DNA of 54,301 bases. Source: Puniceicoccales bacterium. Its GTDB lineage: Bacteria; Verrucomicrobiota; Verrucomicrobiia; Opitutales; UBA9783. A program made the position numbers and the translations under genes. Shown here one piece after another: positions 43,106 to 52,107 of the stretch. The stretch is taken from the NCBI GenBank assembly GCA_031258545.1, contig JAIRMU010000002.1:1-54301 (forward strand), in the 5' to 3' direction. The stretch's first letter is position 1. Each line of letters begins with the position of its first letter. The notes under the pieces were generated by a model. The model was given only the letters and a program-made list of their open reading frames with translations. It did not search any database and had not been told where the DNA came from.

Positions 43106-43633
43106 CACAGTTATGTTATTATAACTTTGCTTCCATGCACTTGTCAAGGGTTTTTCGAGGATTTTCGGAGGGTTTTGAAAAGTTTGGGCGTTCGGTTCAA
43201 TGACCCAGGGGATGGTCATCTTATGGCAGAACTGAGTTCATGGGTTAAGATTGGTAGTGACAAAGCTTTATTGGATCCCCATAGAACATTTTCTCGCTTG
43301 CGGCACATGGTCTACATATAAAACGATTAAATCAATAAGATTACGACTTGCGGCTCGCAGTTGTAGTTACCGTAAGTTGCGACGTGTGAAGGCATGGGTC
43401 GCATCATGGAGTAATGGAACTTCAGGGGATGCATTCCGTGAAATAATCATCAACACAAACAGACATCACCCCATTTTCAAACGGTCCGCCGCTTGATTTT
43501 TATCGCTCCATTACGGGATTCATCGACATTCACCCACACGTTGAACGTTGGATGTCATTTGGTTTCATCGTTAGTTGCTAAACGGGTGGCTATATTTGAC
43601 TATTTCGGACCGATAGCATTCCATACATTAGCA
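43106..43633. other. Stretch without a recognised gene upstream of the 8-bp array
   Basis: The only notable item is a minus-strand ATG frame from 43219 that enters the 8-bp repeat and stops at 43016, with the current repeat number. No ribosome binding site is evident before it. The rest (43220-43633) shows no protein I recognise. Confidence 0.3.
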
Positions 43634-44053
43634 TTACAAAGCCTTTTCAATGCTCAAATGATTGCGACCATGCTTGTGCGTATAGCGAATATCATCCACC
43701 CACTTTTTGACAATCAAAATTCCAAGCCCTCCCACAGCACGTTTTTCAACCGGTAACGTAATATCGGGATCTTTTTGGTCCAGAGGATTGTGGGCCTTTC
43801 CGTCATCCATAAACACGATTTCTATTTTTCGAGCATCCGGATGCATGCGACAAGTAACTTCAATCGTACCCACAACGCCTTCATCGTAGGCGTAACGAAC
43901 AATATTTGTAAAAATTTCTTCAATAACAATCGCAATGGGAATAAAATTTTTTTCGGAAAGCCTTGCTTGCCTACATATTTTTTTCACGAAATTTATAACA
44001 TCGGGTAGATAACGTACCTCTGAGCTGACAATAATGACCTCATCCATCGTCAT
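43634..44053 (-). CDS. Anti-sigma-factor-like serine/threonine kinase (HATPase_c_2, RsbW family)
   Basis: A 139-residue GHKL ATPase. The N box is IVIEEIFTNIVRYAY and the ATP-lid region is VFMDDGKAHNPL followed by GGLGILIVKKWVDDIRYTH. RsbW/SpoIIAB-type proteins bind a sigma factor or phosphorylate an anti-anti-sigma STAS protein; neither partner is in the window. ATG 44053 or 44047 may start the protein. It lies 31 bases after pheS on the same strand and could be a read-through member of the rpmI-rplT-pheS operon. Confidence 0.85.
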   Translation of the reverse strand: MTMDEVIIVSSEVRYLPDVINFVKKICRQARLSEKNFIPIAIVIEEIFTNIVRYAYDEGVVGTIEVTCRMHPDARKIEIVFMDDGKAHNPLDQKDPDITLPVEKRAVGGLGILIVKKWVDDIRYTHKHGRNHLSIEKAL

Positions 44054-44084
44054 TTTCGGGGTTAAAAAGATGCGGTAAAGCTCA

Positions 44085-45128
44085 TTAAAATTGTTTCAGG
44101 AAGCGCGCATCGTTTTGATAAAAACGACGTACATCGTCAATGCCATACAAAAGCATGGCAAGACGTTCAACGCCAAAGCCGAATGCAAATCCTTGCCATT
44201 CTTGCCCGTTAAGTCCCACGGCTTCAAATACATTCGGATGCACCATCCCACAGCCGCAAACTTCAATCCACGTATCCTTGATTTTGCCTAAATGTGGAAC
44301 AAAGATATCCATTTCGAAACTAGGTTCCGTAAAGGGGAAAAAACTTGGACGCAAGCGCATGTTGTAAGGTTTACCAAAAAATGCTCTCACAAAAAAGTCG
44401 AGCGTTCCCTTTAAATCCAATAAATTCGTTTCGGAACTCACGCATAAACCTTCGGTTTGGTGGAAGTTGAAATTGTGGGTTGCATCTACGGTATCCCGGC
44501 GAAACACGCGTCCCGACGAAACAATTTTTAGCGGAGGTTTATGCTCCAGCAACGTGCGAATTTGTACCGTGGATGTGTGCGCACGCAACAAATAATCTTC
44601 ATCCGTCCTCTTGGAGGTTGAACTGACACATGCACTCTTGGGCAAAAAGAATGTATCCTGCTCATTGCGCGCCGGATGATTCTTGGGCACATTGAGGGCA
44701 TCAAAACAAAACCATTCGGTATCGATCTCCGGACCTTCCACAATGGAAAAACCTAACTGCGTAAAGATAGATAACATTTTATCGCGTGTCTGCGTCAAGG
44801 GATGCAGCGGCACTTGCAAATGCACCGGACTCGCCAAAGAAGGATCCGGCGGATTTCCCAAACGGGTCAGCTGCATTTTATCCTGCAGCGCACGTCCTTT
44901 GCTCGTTAAATTTTGCTCTAAATCTTGCTTAATCCGATTAATTGTTTGCCCAACCGTAACTTTTTGTTCGTTTGGCAAGCCACCTAGCGTTTTCAATTGG
45001 CGCATTAGGGTGCTTTTAGGCCCCAAATATTGCGTCTTAACAAGTTGCAAGGCCTGCATGGAATCAACTCCTTCTATGGCAAGTAAAGCTTCTTCTCGCA
45101 GTTTTGCCAAGGCATCCCCACCACTCAT
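44085..45128 (-). CDS. pheS: Phenylalanyl-tRNA synthetase alpha subunit
   Basis: A 347-residue class II aminoacyl-tRNA synthetase subunit. After the N-terminal coiled-coil (about 1-95) comes the catalytic core: LGFSIVEGPEIDTEWFCFD, NHPARNEQDTFF, FRRDTVDATHNFNFHQTEG (motif 2 region), FPFTEPSFEMDI and the motif 3 segment FGFGVERLAMLLYGIDDVR. It charges tRNA-Phe as a complex with PheT, whose gene is not in the window. It starts 2 bases after rplT, so both are translated from one message. Confidence 0.97.
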   Translation of the reverse strand: MSGGDALAKLREEALLAIEGVDSMQALQLVKTQYLGPKSTLMRQLKTLGGLPNEQKVTVGQTINRIKQDLEQNLTSKGRALQDKMQLTRLGNPPDPSLASPVHLQVPLHPLTQTRDKMLSIFTQLGFSIVEGPEIDTEWFCFDALNVPKNHPARNEQDTFFLPKSACVSSTSKRTDEDYLLRAHTSTVQIRTLLEHKPPLKIVSSGRVFRRDTVDATHNFNFHQTEGLCVSSETNLLDLKGTLDFFVRAFFGKPYNMRLRPSFFPFTEPSFEMDIFVPHLGKIKDTWIEVCGCGMVHPNVFEAVGLNGQEWQGFAFGFGVERLAMLLYGIDDVRRFYQNDARFLKQF

Positions 45129-45129
45129 T

Positions 45130-45486
45130 TTAGGCTAAAACCTTTTTAACCTGCTCCATCAACTGATTAAATCCAAGCTCATTCCGTATGGCCAATTCAC
45201 TCAGCTGTTTACGATCCAAGCTTATGTTCAATTTCTTGAGACCATTCATAAAACGACTATAGCTGATATTTGCAGCCCGACAAGCCGCATTAATACGCAC
45301 AATCCATAGTTGACGAAATGCTGCTTTTTTCTTCCGACGATCGCGAAAAGCAAACGCACCAGCACGCAAAACGGCGTCGTGTGCGTATCGAAACAAACGC
45401 GACTTATTACCAAAAAACCCTCTTGTTTGTTTTAATACTCGTTTACGACGTTTTCTCGTTGCAACTCCGTTCGTTACTCTTGTCAT
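45130..45486 (-). CDS. rplT: 50S ribosomal protein L20
   Basis: A 118-residue basic protein of the large subunit. The start MTRVTNGVATRKRRKRVLKQ and the segment GFFGNKSRLFRYAHDAV are the L20 fingerprint, followed by RQLWIVRINAACR. Normal length. A good AGAGAGG ribosome binding site precedes ATG 45486. It lies between rpmI and pheS, the conserved order; infC is missing from the front of the cluster. Confidence 0.97.
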   Translation of the reverse strand: MTRVTNGVATRKRRKRVLKQTRGFFGNKSRLFRYAHDAVLRAGAFAFRDRRKKKAAFRQLWIVRINAACRAANISYSRFMNGLKKLNISLDRKQLSELAIRNELGFNQLMEQVKKVLA

Positions 45487-45567
45487 AATCTTTACCTCTC
45501 TTTACTGCCAATGTAAGGTCGTCGTTCAAAAAATACCTTACCTCAGGCGTCTTGTACTTCAAGTGTT

Positions 45568-45762
45568 TTAAGCAAAAGGCAAACAGGCTTTCACTTGTTT
45601 CGCCAAAGCTGTGCTTTCCAATGCTTGATCGCCACCTGCCTTACGCAAACAAACCGTGGATTTACGGCGCAAAAAATGCCTAAATCCAGGTTTACGGTGT
45701 AACACCTTTCCCGTACCCGTTATCTTAAATTTTTTAGCAATTGATTTTTTTGTCTTTTGCAT
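45568..45762 (-). CDS. rpmI: 50S ribosomal protein L35
   Basis: A 64-residue protein with the L35 pattern MQKTKKSIAKKFKITGTGKV and HRKPGFRHFLRRKS. ATG 45762 is chosen over 45789 because the shorter product matches family length. It precedes rplT by 81 bases. No infC gene adjoins it upstream (45790-45991 is non-coding), so translation initiation factor 3 must lie elsewhere. Confidence 0.93.
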   Translation of the reverse strand: MQKTKKSIAKKFKITGTGKVLHRKPGFRHFLRRKSTVCLRKAGGDQALESTALAKQVKACLPFA

Positions 45763-45991
45763 AAACCGGTTACCATACAAGCACCCCACCCATAAAGTTG
45801 TAAAGGTAAAAATATAAAGATTTCACACAAACCACTGTAAATCTTCCTACGGGTAATACTTTAATTTTTACAAAATAACTTGTATTGTAGGTCTTTTATC
45901 CCTTGAATATATGCAACAAGACTTCTCACTTTAAAGCACTCATGCTAATGGTCTTTAAAAATCCAGGGCCCTGATGTCATTCATCCATGAA

Positions 45992-46546
45992 TTACACATC
46001 GTAATCGGGATCATCCGGATTGATCGGACGAATGGCGTATAATTCATTTGAAAACCAGGTGGATTTATCGGCCAAGTCCGTTACGGTAGGGGTAGCCCAA
46101 CTGTAAACCAACCGCAACGATTGAAAACCTTCGGGCGGATTAATTTCCGTACGACTTTTGGTTCCATAATCGTTGTACAAAGGTGAGGTCTGAACCGTTA
46201 ATTTCAGTTCAATAGATAAGTCATTTGCCTCATAAACCGAACGCGTAAACGAAGTATTGCTAGTTGCATTATTAGCCCGTAAGACAACGGACCTGCTATT
46301 GGGATTTCCTAAATCTCTCAAAGAGATACTATCATTCGTTGCAGTGCCCACTTCATAGGGATGCGTATCGTAGAGTAATTGCTCAAAAATACTTACGGCA
46401 AATAAATGTGCCTGCATTTTACAAAGATTAGATCGGGCGTAACGGTGCATGGTCAAAACCGTTTGTGAAATCCCCAACACAACGATCGTAAATAAACCCG
46501 CCGAAATTAGAACTTCCAGCACCGTAAATCCACCCTTCTTTTGCAT
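45992..46546 (-). CDS. Pseudopilin / prepilin N-terminal-methylation-type protein
   Basis: A 184-residue protein that starts MQKKGG then FTVLEVLISAGLFTIVVLG: the classic prepilin signal with Phe at +1 and Glu at +5, cleaved after Gly6 by prepilin peptidase. The rest is a beta-rich extracytoplasmic domain of unknown role, perhaps a minor pseudopilin of type II secretion or of a type IV pilus-like machine. ATG 46546 is chosen since the longer frame to 46648 adds a leader that does not fit. The gene is divergent from the rph pseudogene and lies upstream of rpmI on the same strand. Confidence 0.85.
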   Translation of the reverse strand: MQKKGGFTVLEVLISAGLFTIVVLGISQTVLTMHRYARSNLCKMQAHLFAVSIFEQLLYDTHPYEVGTATNDSISLRDLGNPNSRSVVLRANNATSNTSFTRSVYEANDLSIELKLTVQTSPLYNDYGTKSRTEINPPEGFQSLRLVYSWATPTVTDLADKSTWFSNELYAIRPINPDDPDYDV

Positions 46547-46634
46547 GATATTGTGTAGAGGGTAGCCTACTTCCCATTTATAGTCAAGTAGGTAGACAAA
46601 AATCTTATCAATTGCTCTTTTGCCATCAATGCGT

Positions 46635-47316
46635 ATGTTTGCAAACATTGAACGTCCTCACAATGCTCCAAGACGTCTTCGTTCTCCACATGTTGCCCAA
46701 CGCCGCGGGCTCTAGGTTGATTGAATGTGGCAACACAAAAGTCATCGTGCCGTCACATTTGAAGAAAAAACACACCATTGGATGGAAGAAACAGGGCTGA
46801 CTGCATAATGGTTGGATAACCGCTGAGTACGTTTTGCTTCCGTGCACGAGGACGTTAAGCGAGAGAATACGTTTTCGGTAAACGTAATTCTAGAAGCATC
46901 GAAATCCAACGATCCGTGGGTCGCTGTACGTTCAGTTTCCCACTTGTAATCCCTCAAAAGCCATACGCCCTGGATCGATTACGATACGTTGAACAACGTA
47001 CCACTTTCCATCGCTGAGGCTTGTGTAGCTACTCAATGAGCTGTCCAGCGCTTGCTGCGGAAGGTAAATTAAAAGCAAATCCTTTTACCAACGGCGTTGC
47101 AGCAGTCGGCATAGGCATTCGCGATGGCCAAGTACGTCTTGATTTAAATTATGCAAAAGACAGTAGGGCAAAGGTAGATTTAAACGTTGTCATGAGCGGC
47201 CAAGGCTATTTTATTGAAATTCAAGGAACGGCGGAAAAACATCTTTTAAAGCGTTCAACCCAGTGCTTCGCTCTGTGGTACGCATAGTCATTGCAAAACT
47301 TCAAAATGATCGATAA
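46635..47316 (+). pseudogene. rph: Ribonuclease PH pseudogene
   Basis: Frames broken by at least three shifts spell an RNase PH. The N-terminus reads AAGSRLIECGNTKVIVPS (46685-46740 region), then WITAEYVLLP in another frame near 46812, then a recognisable EIQRSVGR near 46900, then the open C-terminal frame VAAVGIGIRDGQVRLDLNY, DSRAKVDLNVVMSGQG and FIEIQGTAE from 47090 to 47235, and AFNPVLRSVVRIVIAKLQ in a last frame. Functional enzyme would trim tRNA 3' ends and be about 240 residues long. Several frameshifts make function impossible unless sequencing errors explain them. Confidence 0.85.
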
Positions 47317-47869
47317 TAATTTTTGAAAAATTACTTTTCCCAACGTAACATTTTAATGCCACGAAAGCGTTGATTCATTGTTCAACGTTCAACGAACACC
47401 TTCAAAAATTTGTAGGGTATGCCGTTTGGATGTTAGCCATTTAGATATCTCCCAGTGTGGATGCCCACTGCATCAAGATTTATTTTTTCCATTCCGCCGA
47501 CAATTTTACACAATACAAATATTCTCTCAGTACTCTCGTAAAAGTCTGGTGTAGCACTTCTGAAAAATGAGGCAGATATTACTTTTCTTTTGTTAAAAAA
47601 CCTTCTCGTCGTTTGATAATCTGCAGTTTTGAATGATCACAAAGCATACAAATAGCGTTTGTCATAAAACAAATCTTTTGCCCATTGACTTGGTCTCTTT
47701 AATATCTGAATGCTAAAAATATATAAGTTTACATGAGTTCTGTATTGAAAAATCACAAGCTAAAATAAGTATTTACACTTGCTTTTTAAATCACTTACCG
47801 AAGTTAACATTTATTTTCTCGTTTTTCCTTCAGGCAAGAACCTTTTCCCTTTAATTAAAATGCATTATC
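47317..47869. other. Stretch without a recognised gene
   Basis: About 550 AT-rich bases between the rph pseudogene and tRNA-Leu, with no coding frame I can support. Short direct repeats (GTTCAAC twice, near 47380) are the only structure noticed. Confidence 0.3.
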
Positions 47870-47953
47870 TGGTGCTGAAAGGGGGACTTGAACCCCCATG
47901 CCTTGCGGCACATGAACCTGAATCATGCGTGTCTGCCATTTCACCACTTCAGC
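47870..47953 (-). tRNA. tRNA-Leu (CAG anticodon)
   Basis: Read on the minus strand from 47953. The acceptor GCTGAAG pairs with TTTCAGC (one G-T pair). Anticodon stem CATGA/TCATG holds loop TTCAGGT, giving anticodon CAG for CUG. A long variable arm and T-arm GGGGG-TTCAAGT-CCCCC follow. The CCA end is encoded (47870-47872). Confidence 0.93.
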
Positions 47954-47982
47954 TTACAATTAAAGATTGTTATTCTAGAAAA

Positions 47983-48058
47983 TGGTGGAGTTGATCGGAT
48001 TCGAACCGACGACCCCCACAATGCCATTGTGATGCTCTTCCAACTGAGCTACAACCCC
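47983..48058 (-). tRNA. tRNA-Ala (GGC anticodon)
   Basis: Read on the minus strand from 48058. The acceptor GGGGTTG pairs with CAACTCC (one G-T pair). Anticodon stem TCACA/TGTGG holds loop ATGGCAT, giving GGC for GCC codons. D-arm GTAGCTCAGTTGGAAGAGC and T-loop TTCGAAT are standard. The CCA end is encoded (47983-47985). Confidence 0.95.
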
Positions 48059-48510
48059 ATTCGATAATTTTTTAAGGGAATACATAAAATGAGGTCAAGT
48101 GTTTATAATATTTATTTTACATTTAAACAAATGTTTCAGCGAGTACCACAACTAACCATACAATAATTTTGGCAGCCGCTTTTACATTGTAAACTGCTTG
48201 GTAAAACTGACTTAAAAAATACAGCGATTAGCCGATTTGAAGGATACCCACTTTTCAAGCTTCGTTAAAAATAATACGACAAAAATGGAAACGTGTAGAC
48301 AAAAAACATGGATGCATAAAAGTGGAATGTTGGATCATTTGTCTACTTCCCTCCAAAAACAGGGGTGTCGCCAAAGATAAATCTAAACTCGGCAACATGG
48401 GTATAAACTATGGTTCACCACAATAAAATTTATGGCAAAAGTGACTACCTTGGTGAAACGTGAAATAAAATCTTGCCTTCTGGGCAATTCGACCACATAA
48501 TTTCTAAGCT
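48059..48510. other. Stretch without a recognised gene
   Basis: About 450 bases between tRNA-Ala and the AsmA-like gene. I see no coding frame or RNA that I can support; promoters for the tRNAs and the following gene may be in it. Confidence 0.3.
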
Positions 48511-49239
48511 ATGTTTATATTTAATTTACTTTTGTTTCCATTTCGCGGCTTGTGGTCAATGTTAACGGGGCTATTGCTCTCTTTGCCCATTTGGATAATT
48601 GTAGCTTTATATACGGCAAATCATTGGATTCCATGGACGTTGAATCAATGGATTTATAACAAAACAGGCTTTCAATGCAGTATCGAAAGCTGCGAACTTA
48701 ACTCAGTCAAAGGGGAATTCACATTTAAAAATATCATTCTTAATAATTCTCGTGACTTCAGTTCTTCGGATTGGATTAAAATCAAAGAAATTGCTTGCCG
48801 TATTCCCATCACAAAGTTTTTTCAAAAAACCCTGGAATTTGATCAAATAACCTTGGATTTTTGCGGCTTTACGGGCATCAATGAAGGCACAAAAAACAAT
48901 ATACAACAATTTGTTGCCAATTTTTCACGCACCCGGGATGCTTCTTCTCAAAGTGCGAAAACATCACCTCCAAAAGGCGTTCTTATCGATGAACTCATGG
49001 TTAAATTAAATGGATTTGTTGGTTTTCGATACTATGCACAAAATGAAGTCAAATCACAGGAAAGTAGGGTTAACAAAAATTACTCGTTTTCTAACGTATG
49101 TTTTAATCTTTCCCAAGAACAGCAAGATAGCTTACAGGAATTCACCTCTCTGGAAACGGTGTATACAAAAATTACAGCCAGTATTTTGACAAGTGTCAAC
49201 GCACTCTCTAAGGGGAATTTTACACCAATATCAAAATAA
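48511..49239 (+). CDS. Membrane-anchored AsmA/DUF748-like hypothetical protein
   Basis: A 242-residue protein with a hydrophobic N-terminus (residues 13-40, GLLLSLPIWIIVALYTANHW) and then a short beta-rich domain: FQCSIESCELNSVKGEFTFKNIILNN and WIKIKEIACRIPITKFFQ resemble the first strands of AsmA-type envelope proteins that lie on the outer face of the inner membrane. It is much shorter than AsmA or DUF748 members. Identity is suggestive only. It starts 50 bases before the LRR gene, ends 53 bases upstream of it, and could be co-transcribed. Confidence 0.5.
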   Translation: MFIFNLLLFPFRGLWSMLTGLLLSLPIWIIVALYTANHWIPWTLNQWIYNKTGFQCSIESCELNSVKGEFTFKNIILNNSRDFSSSDWIKIKEIACRIPITKFFQKTLEFDQITLDFCGFTGINEGTKNNIQQFVANFSRTRDASSQSAKTSPPKGVLIDELMVKLNGFVGFRYYAQNEVKSQESRVNKNYSFSNVCFNLSQEQQDSLQEFTSLETVYTKITASILTSVNALSKGNFTPISK

Positions 49240-49292
49240 ACCGTACGGCGCATAATTAAAAAACATATCCCCATTACGCGAGAGATACATGC

Positions 49293-50162
49293 ATGTTACG
49301 TTTGATTTTTACATTTATTTTAATGAATGTTGCATACATTGCTTTTGGGCAAGGTAAGCTATCTGATTTTAAAGATCCTCAAGTACAACGCGTATTTAGT
49401 AAATATACCCACAATGAACCAATTAAGATAGAAACTATTGATCGACTGCAAGCGGATAACGTACAAATCTCAGATTTAAGCGGTTTCGAAAAATTAACGC
49501 ATTTGCAACACTTATCGTTGTCAAAAAATCTAGTTAGCAACGTGCATCCTTTAGTTCCTCTCAAAGAACTTAAAGAATTAAACCTGTCTCATAATCTGAT
49601 TAAAGTAGCCTCTCCACTGATACAGCTACCTGCATTGGAATATTTAGACCTGACTAACAATCAAATTAAATACTGTTTTTTTTGTACATTCCCGCGTTTA
49701 CAAATACTCAATTTAGCCAACAATTCAATCCAGCAAATTCATGGACAAGGTGACAATTTTAACAAGTTTTTAACGCATTTAGATTTATCCAATAACCCAT
49801 TGATTCAATTCCCAAGCCAATTTAACGCTCCATGTTTAAAGGAGCTTAATTGCAGTGAGACGCATTTAAATAGTATTGTGCCCATTTTGAATTTAAAATC
49901 GTTGGAAGCATTAAGGCTAAAAAATTGCCCCAACATACGAACCATAGAAAGCTTATTTCAAGAAACTGTCAACGGTATGCAGTGTGCCTTACCCAGTTTA
50001 AAAGAATTAGAAATATCTGAAAATTATTTAAATGAAACTTCCCGCAACTGGTTGAATAAAATTCGCCAAGGAAATTTACCCGTTCATTTTTGCCTGAATG
50101 GTCAATCCATTGAACCCAACCCCAAAAATGTAGTACCTCCATCGAGTACGGTGAAATTCTAG
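49293..50162 (+). CDS. Secreted leucine-rich-repeat protein
   Basis: A 289-residue protein. Residues 1-20 look like a signal peptide (FIFTFILMNVAYIAFG, cut before QGK). The body holds about seven LRR units of the L-x-x-L-x-L-x-x-N-x-L/I type, for example LTHLQHLSLSKNLVSNVHPL, LKELNLSHNLIKVASPL, LEYLDLTNNQIKYC and LQILNLANNSIQQI. The Ser/Asn spine and short repeats resemble internalin-like or plant-type LRRs used in protein binding. A Cys-rich tail (FLNGQ... and a short acidic end) closes the fold. It is probably exported and could bind a host or neighbouring protein. No anchor or sorting motif is seen. Confidence 0.85.
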   Translation: MLRLIFTFILMNVAYIAFGQGKLSDFKDPQVQRVFSKYTHNEPIKIETIDRLQADNVQISDLSGFEKLTHLQHLSLSKNLVSNVHPLVPLKELKELNLSHNLIKVASPLIQLPALEYLDLTNNQIKYCFFCTFPRLQILNLANNSIQQIHGQGDNFNKFLTHLDLSNNPLIQFPSQFNAPCLKELNCSETHLNSIVPILNLKSLEALRLKNCPNIRTIESLFQETVNGMQCALPSLKELEISENYLNETSRNWLNKIRQGNLPVHFCLNGQSIEPNPKNVVPPSSTVKF

Positions 50163-50480
50163 CAGGGCGTTGGCACTTATTGTCCCACATTGATGGAGAG
50201 GCGCATCAATTCTTTGCATCCATCCGTTAATTTATGATACATTTCGTATAGTAACGCAAATGCGTTAGACCGCAAGTTTTATTGCATAAGAAAAGTGTTT
50301 AAAAACGCTACTAAAAAACCTACTTTTACGGATTTCAACGTAAAAGCTCTACTTTGCCAGCGGGAACAGTGTTTCTGCCACCATCACCGGGCTATTCTTT
50401 ATATAAACTTCAGCAAAATTTGTTTTTATTCCAAACCCAAATACAAGAGAAAAACAACAGGGTGTTTATTAAAAAATATC
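50163..50480. other. Convergent gap between the LRR gene and rplS
   Basis: About 320 AT-rich bases without a supported gene. Both flanking genes end here, so terminators are expected, but I see no strong hairpin with a T tract. Confidence 0.3.
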
Positions 50481-50858
50481 CTAAGCCTTCTTTTGAGCAA
50501 CAACTAGGCGCTTCTCTTTAACTTTACTTGCTTCTTTACCAATCCGACTCCGAAGATAATACATCTTGGCGGCACGCAATACGACGCTTTCCTTTGTAAC
50601 TCTAATTTTTTCAATCACGGGTGAATGCAATGGAAATACGCGCTCCATCCCGTATCCCGAATCAACACGACGCACCGTAAATGTTTCGGAAATCCCCGAT
50701 CCTTTGCGAGAAATCACAATACCTGTAAATATTTGGATTCTTTCCTTATCGCCTTCACGCACACGGATGGACACCGAGATTTCATCTCCCACTTTAAAAT
50801 GATTCCGATCCGTTTTTATTTGTTCAGCACTTACCTCTTTAAGAATAATTTGGTTCAT
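50481..50858 (-). CDS. rplS: 50S ribosomal protein L19
   Basis: A 125-residue L19: FKVGDEISVSIRVREGDKERIQIFTGIVISRKGSG, TFTVRRVDSGYGMERVFPLHSP and the basic KMYYLRSRIGKEA end match the family. It lies at the subunit interface. It follows trmD by 8 bases in the cluster rpsP-trmD-rplS, so all three are co-transcribed. Confidence 0.97.
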   Translation of the reverse strand: MNQIILKEVSAEQIKTDRNHFKVGDEISVSIRVREGDKERIQIFTGIVISRKGSGISETFTVRRVDSGYGMERVFPLHSPVIEKIRVTKESVVLRAAKMYYLRSRIGKEASKVKEKRLVVAQKKA

Positions 50859-50866
50859 TTTATTAA

Positions 50867-51541
50867 TTATCTATTAAAAATTAAGTCAGACCTACGCCGT
50901 AACGTCCTGACGAGTTGTTGTTTCAAACGCCAAAAGGCGATCTCCTCATGATTTCCAGAAAATAAAATCTCTGGAACCTGCCAATCTTGAAAACGATAAG
51001 GACGCGTGTACTGAGGAAATGCAAGCAGCGCGTGACTAAAACTATCCTGTTCCAAAGACTGTTCATCTCCCAAGACACCCGGGATATAACGAATAATGGC
51101 ATCCGCAAGAACCACTGCCGGTAAAGTTCCGTTCGTTAAAATATAATCTCCTATCGAAATTTCCTCGTGAACGCAATGTTCGCGAAAACGTTCATCCACG
51201 CCTTCATAGTGTCCGGAAACTAAAATCAAATGCGATTCTTGTGCCAACCGTCTCACAACAGAAGTCGTTAACCTTTGACCATCGGGACACAGATAAATAA
51301 CCCTTGATCCTTGTGTTTTCAAGGCATTCACCGCATCGCACAAAGGTTCAGGCTTCAAAATCATACCTGCACCGCCCCCAAAAGGACGATCGTCAACGGA
51401 TTTGTGAGGCTCTTTTGACCAATCTCTGAGGTTATGCACGTTCAAATCTACACATCCGGAACGCACCGCACGACCCACCATGCTTTCGGACACAAAACCT
51501 TCCAACATTTTTGGGAAGAGCGTCAGGATGTCAATTTGCAT
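50867..51541 (-). CDS. trmD: tRNA (guanine-N1)-methyltransferase
   Basis: A 224-residue knotted methyltransferase that makes m1G37 in tRNAs for Leu, Pro and Arg and prevents frameshifting. Blocks seen are MQIDILTLFPKMLEG, RPFGGGAGMILKPEPL, LVSGHYEGVDERF, ISIGDYILTNGTLPAVVLADAIIRYIPGVLG and YTRPYRFQDWQVPEILFSGNHEEI. Normal length. It sits between rpsP and rplS; the maturation factor rimM, often located upstream, is absent. Confidence 0.97.
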   Translation of the reverse strand: MQIDILTLFPKMLEGFVSESMVGRAVRSGCVDLNVHNLRDWSKEPHKSVDDRPFGGGAGMILKPEPLCDAVNALKTQGSRVIYLCPDGQRLTTSVVRRLAQESHLILVSGHYEGVDERFREHCVHEEISIGDYILTNGTLPAVVLADAIIRYIPGVLGDEQSLEQDSFSHALLAFPQYTRPYRFQDWQVPEILFSGNHEEIAFWRLKQQLVRTLRRRSDLIFNR

Positions 51542-51556
51542 ACCCCTTAAAAATGC

Positions 51557-51808
51557 CTAAGCTTTTGGGCAGGTAAGTTTCAACAAATATCGCGTTGTAT
51601 CCGTTGGTCGAGCTCCTTTGGACAACCAATAACCGGCACGTTCTGCATTGATGCGAACTTTTTCCGCATTTCCTTTAACAATTGGATTATAAAATCCCAA
51701 CACTTCCACAAAACGCCCATCCCGTTTAGCCGACGCTTCGGCAACTACGACGCGATAAAACGGGTTACCCTTCGAGCCATAACGCTGCAACCTTATTTTT
51801 AATGCCAT
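51557..51808 (-). CDS. rpsP: 30S ribosomal protein S16
   Basis: An 83-residue S16 with MALKIRLQRYGSKGNPFYRVVVAEASAKRDGRFVEVLGFYNP in pieces of the family pattern (split here only by its length). It is the first gene of the rpsP-trmD-rplS operon. An AT-rich region with a perfect TTGACA on the minus strand (51897-51902) is 95 bases upstream. Confidence 0.95.
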   Translation of the reverse strand: MALKIRLQRYGSKGNPFYRVVVAEASAKRDGRFVEVLGFYNPIVKGNAEKVRINAERAGYWLSKGARPTDTTRYLLKLTCPKA

Positions 51809-51896
51809 ACAATTAATTATAATTAAATTTTACAATCGTCTTTAACGTAAATACATACACTTAATCTTATTACATAAAGCAATGGATACACCCCTT

Positions 51897-51902
51897 TGTC
51901 AA
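51897..51902 (-). promoter_or_regulatory. Possible -35 element for the rpsP operon
   Basis: TTGACA read on the minus strand, about 90 bases before rpsP. The -10 match at 17-18 bases spacing is weak (about 3 of 6 bases), so the promoter is only suggested. Confidence 0.3.
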
Positions 51903-52107
51903 GTGTGTTTGATCGCGAAAAATGCAGTGTAAAATTTACCTATCTCCGAGGTAATCCCGTTTGATAATTGCACTGAATAATCCAATCCCATCCACAGCGA
52001 TAGATCCAACAACGGACTCATTATGTGGATATCAAAAAGCGCAACACACCTCCGCAGGACAATCCAAGCATGCCCTCCATTTGAAAAATCAAAGGCTAAA
52101 ATATTTT

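Noticed and set aside
47779-47994. 71-codon plus-strand frame
   Set aside because: It covers the antisense of tRNA-Leu and part of tRNA-Ala; chance frame.
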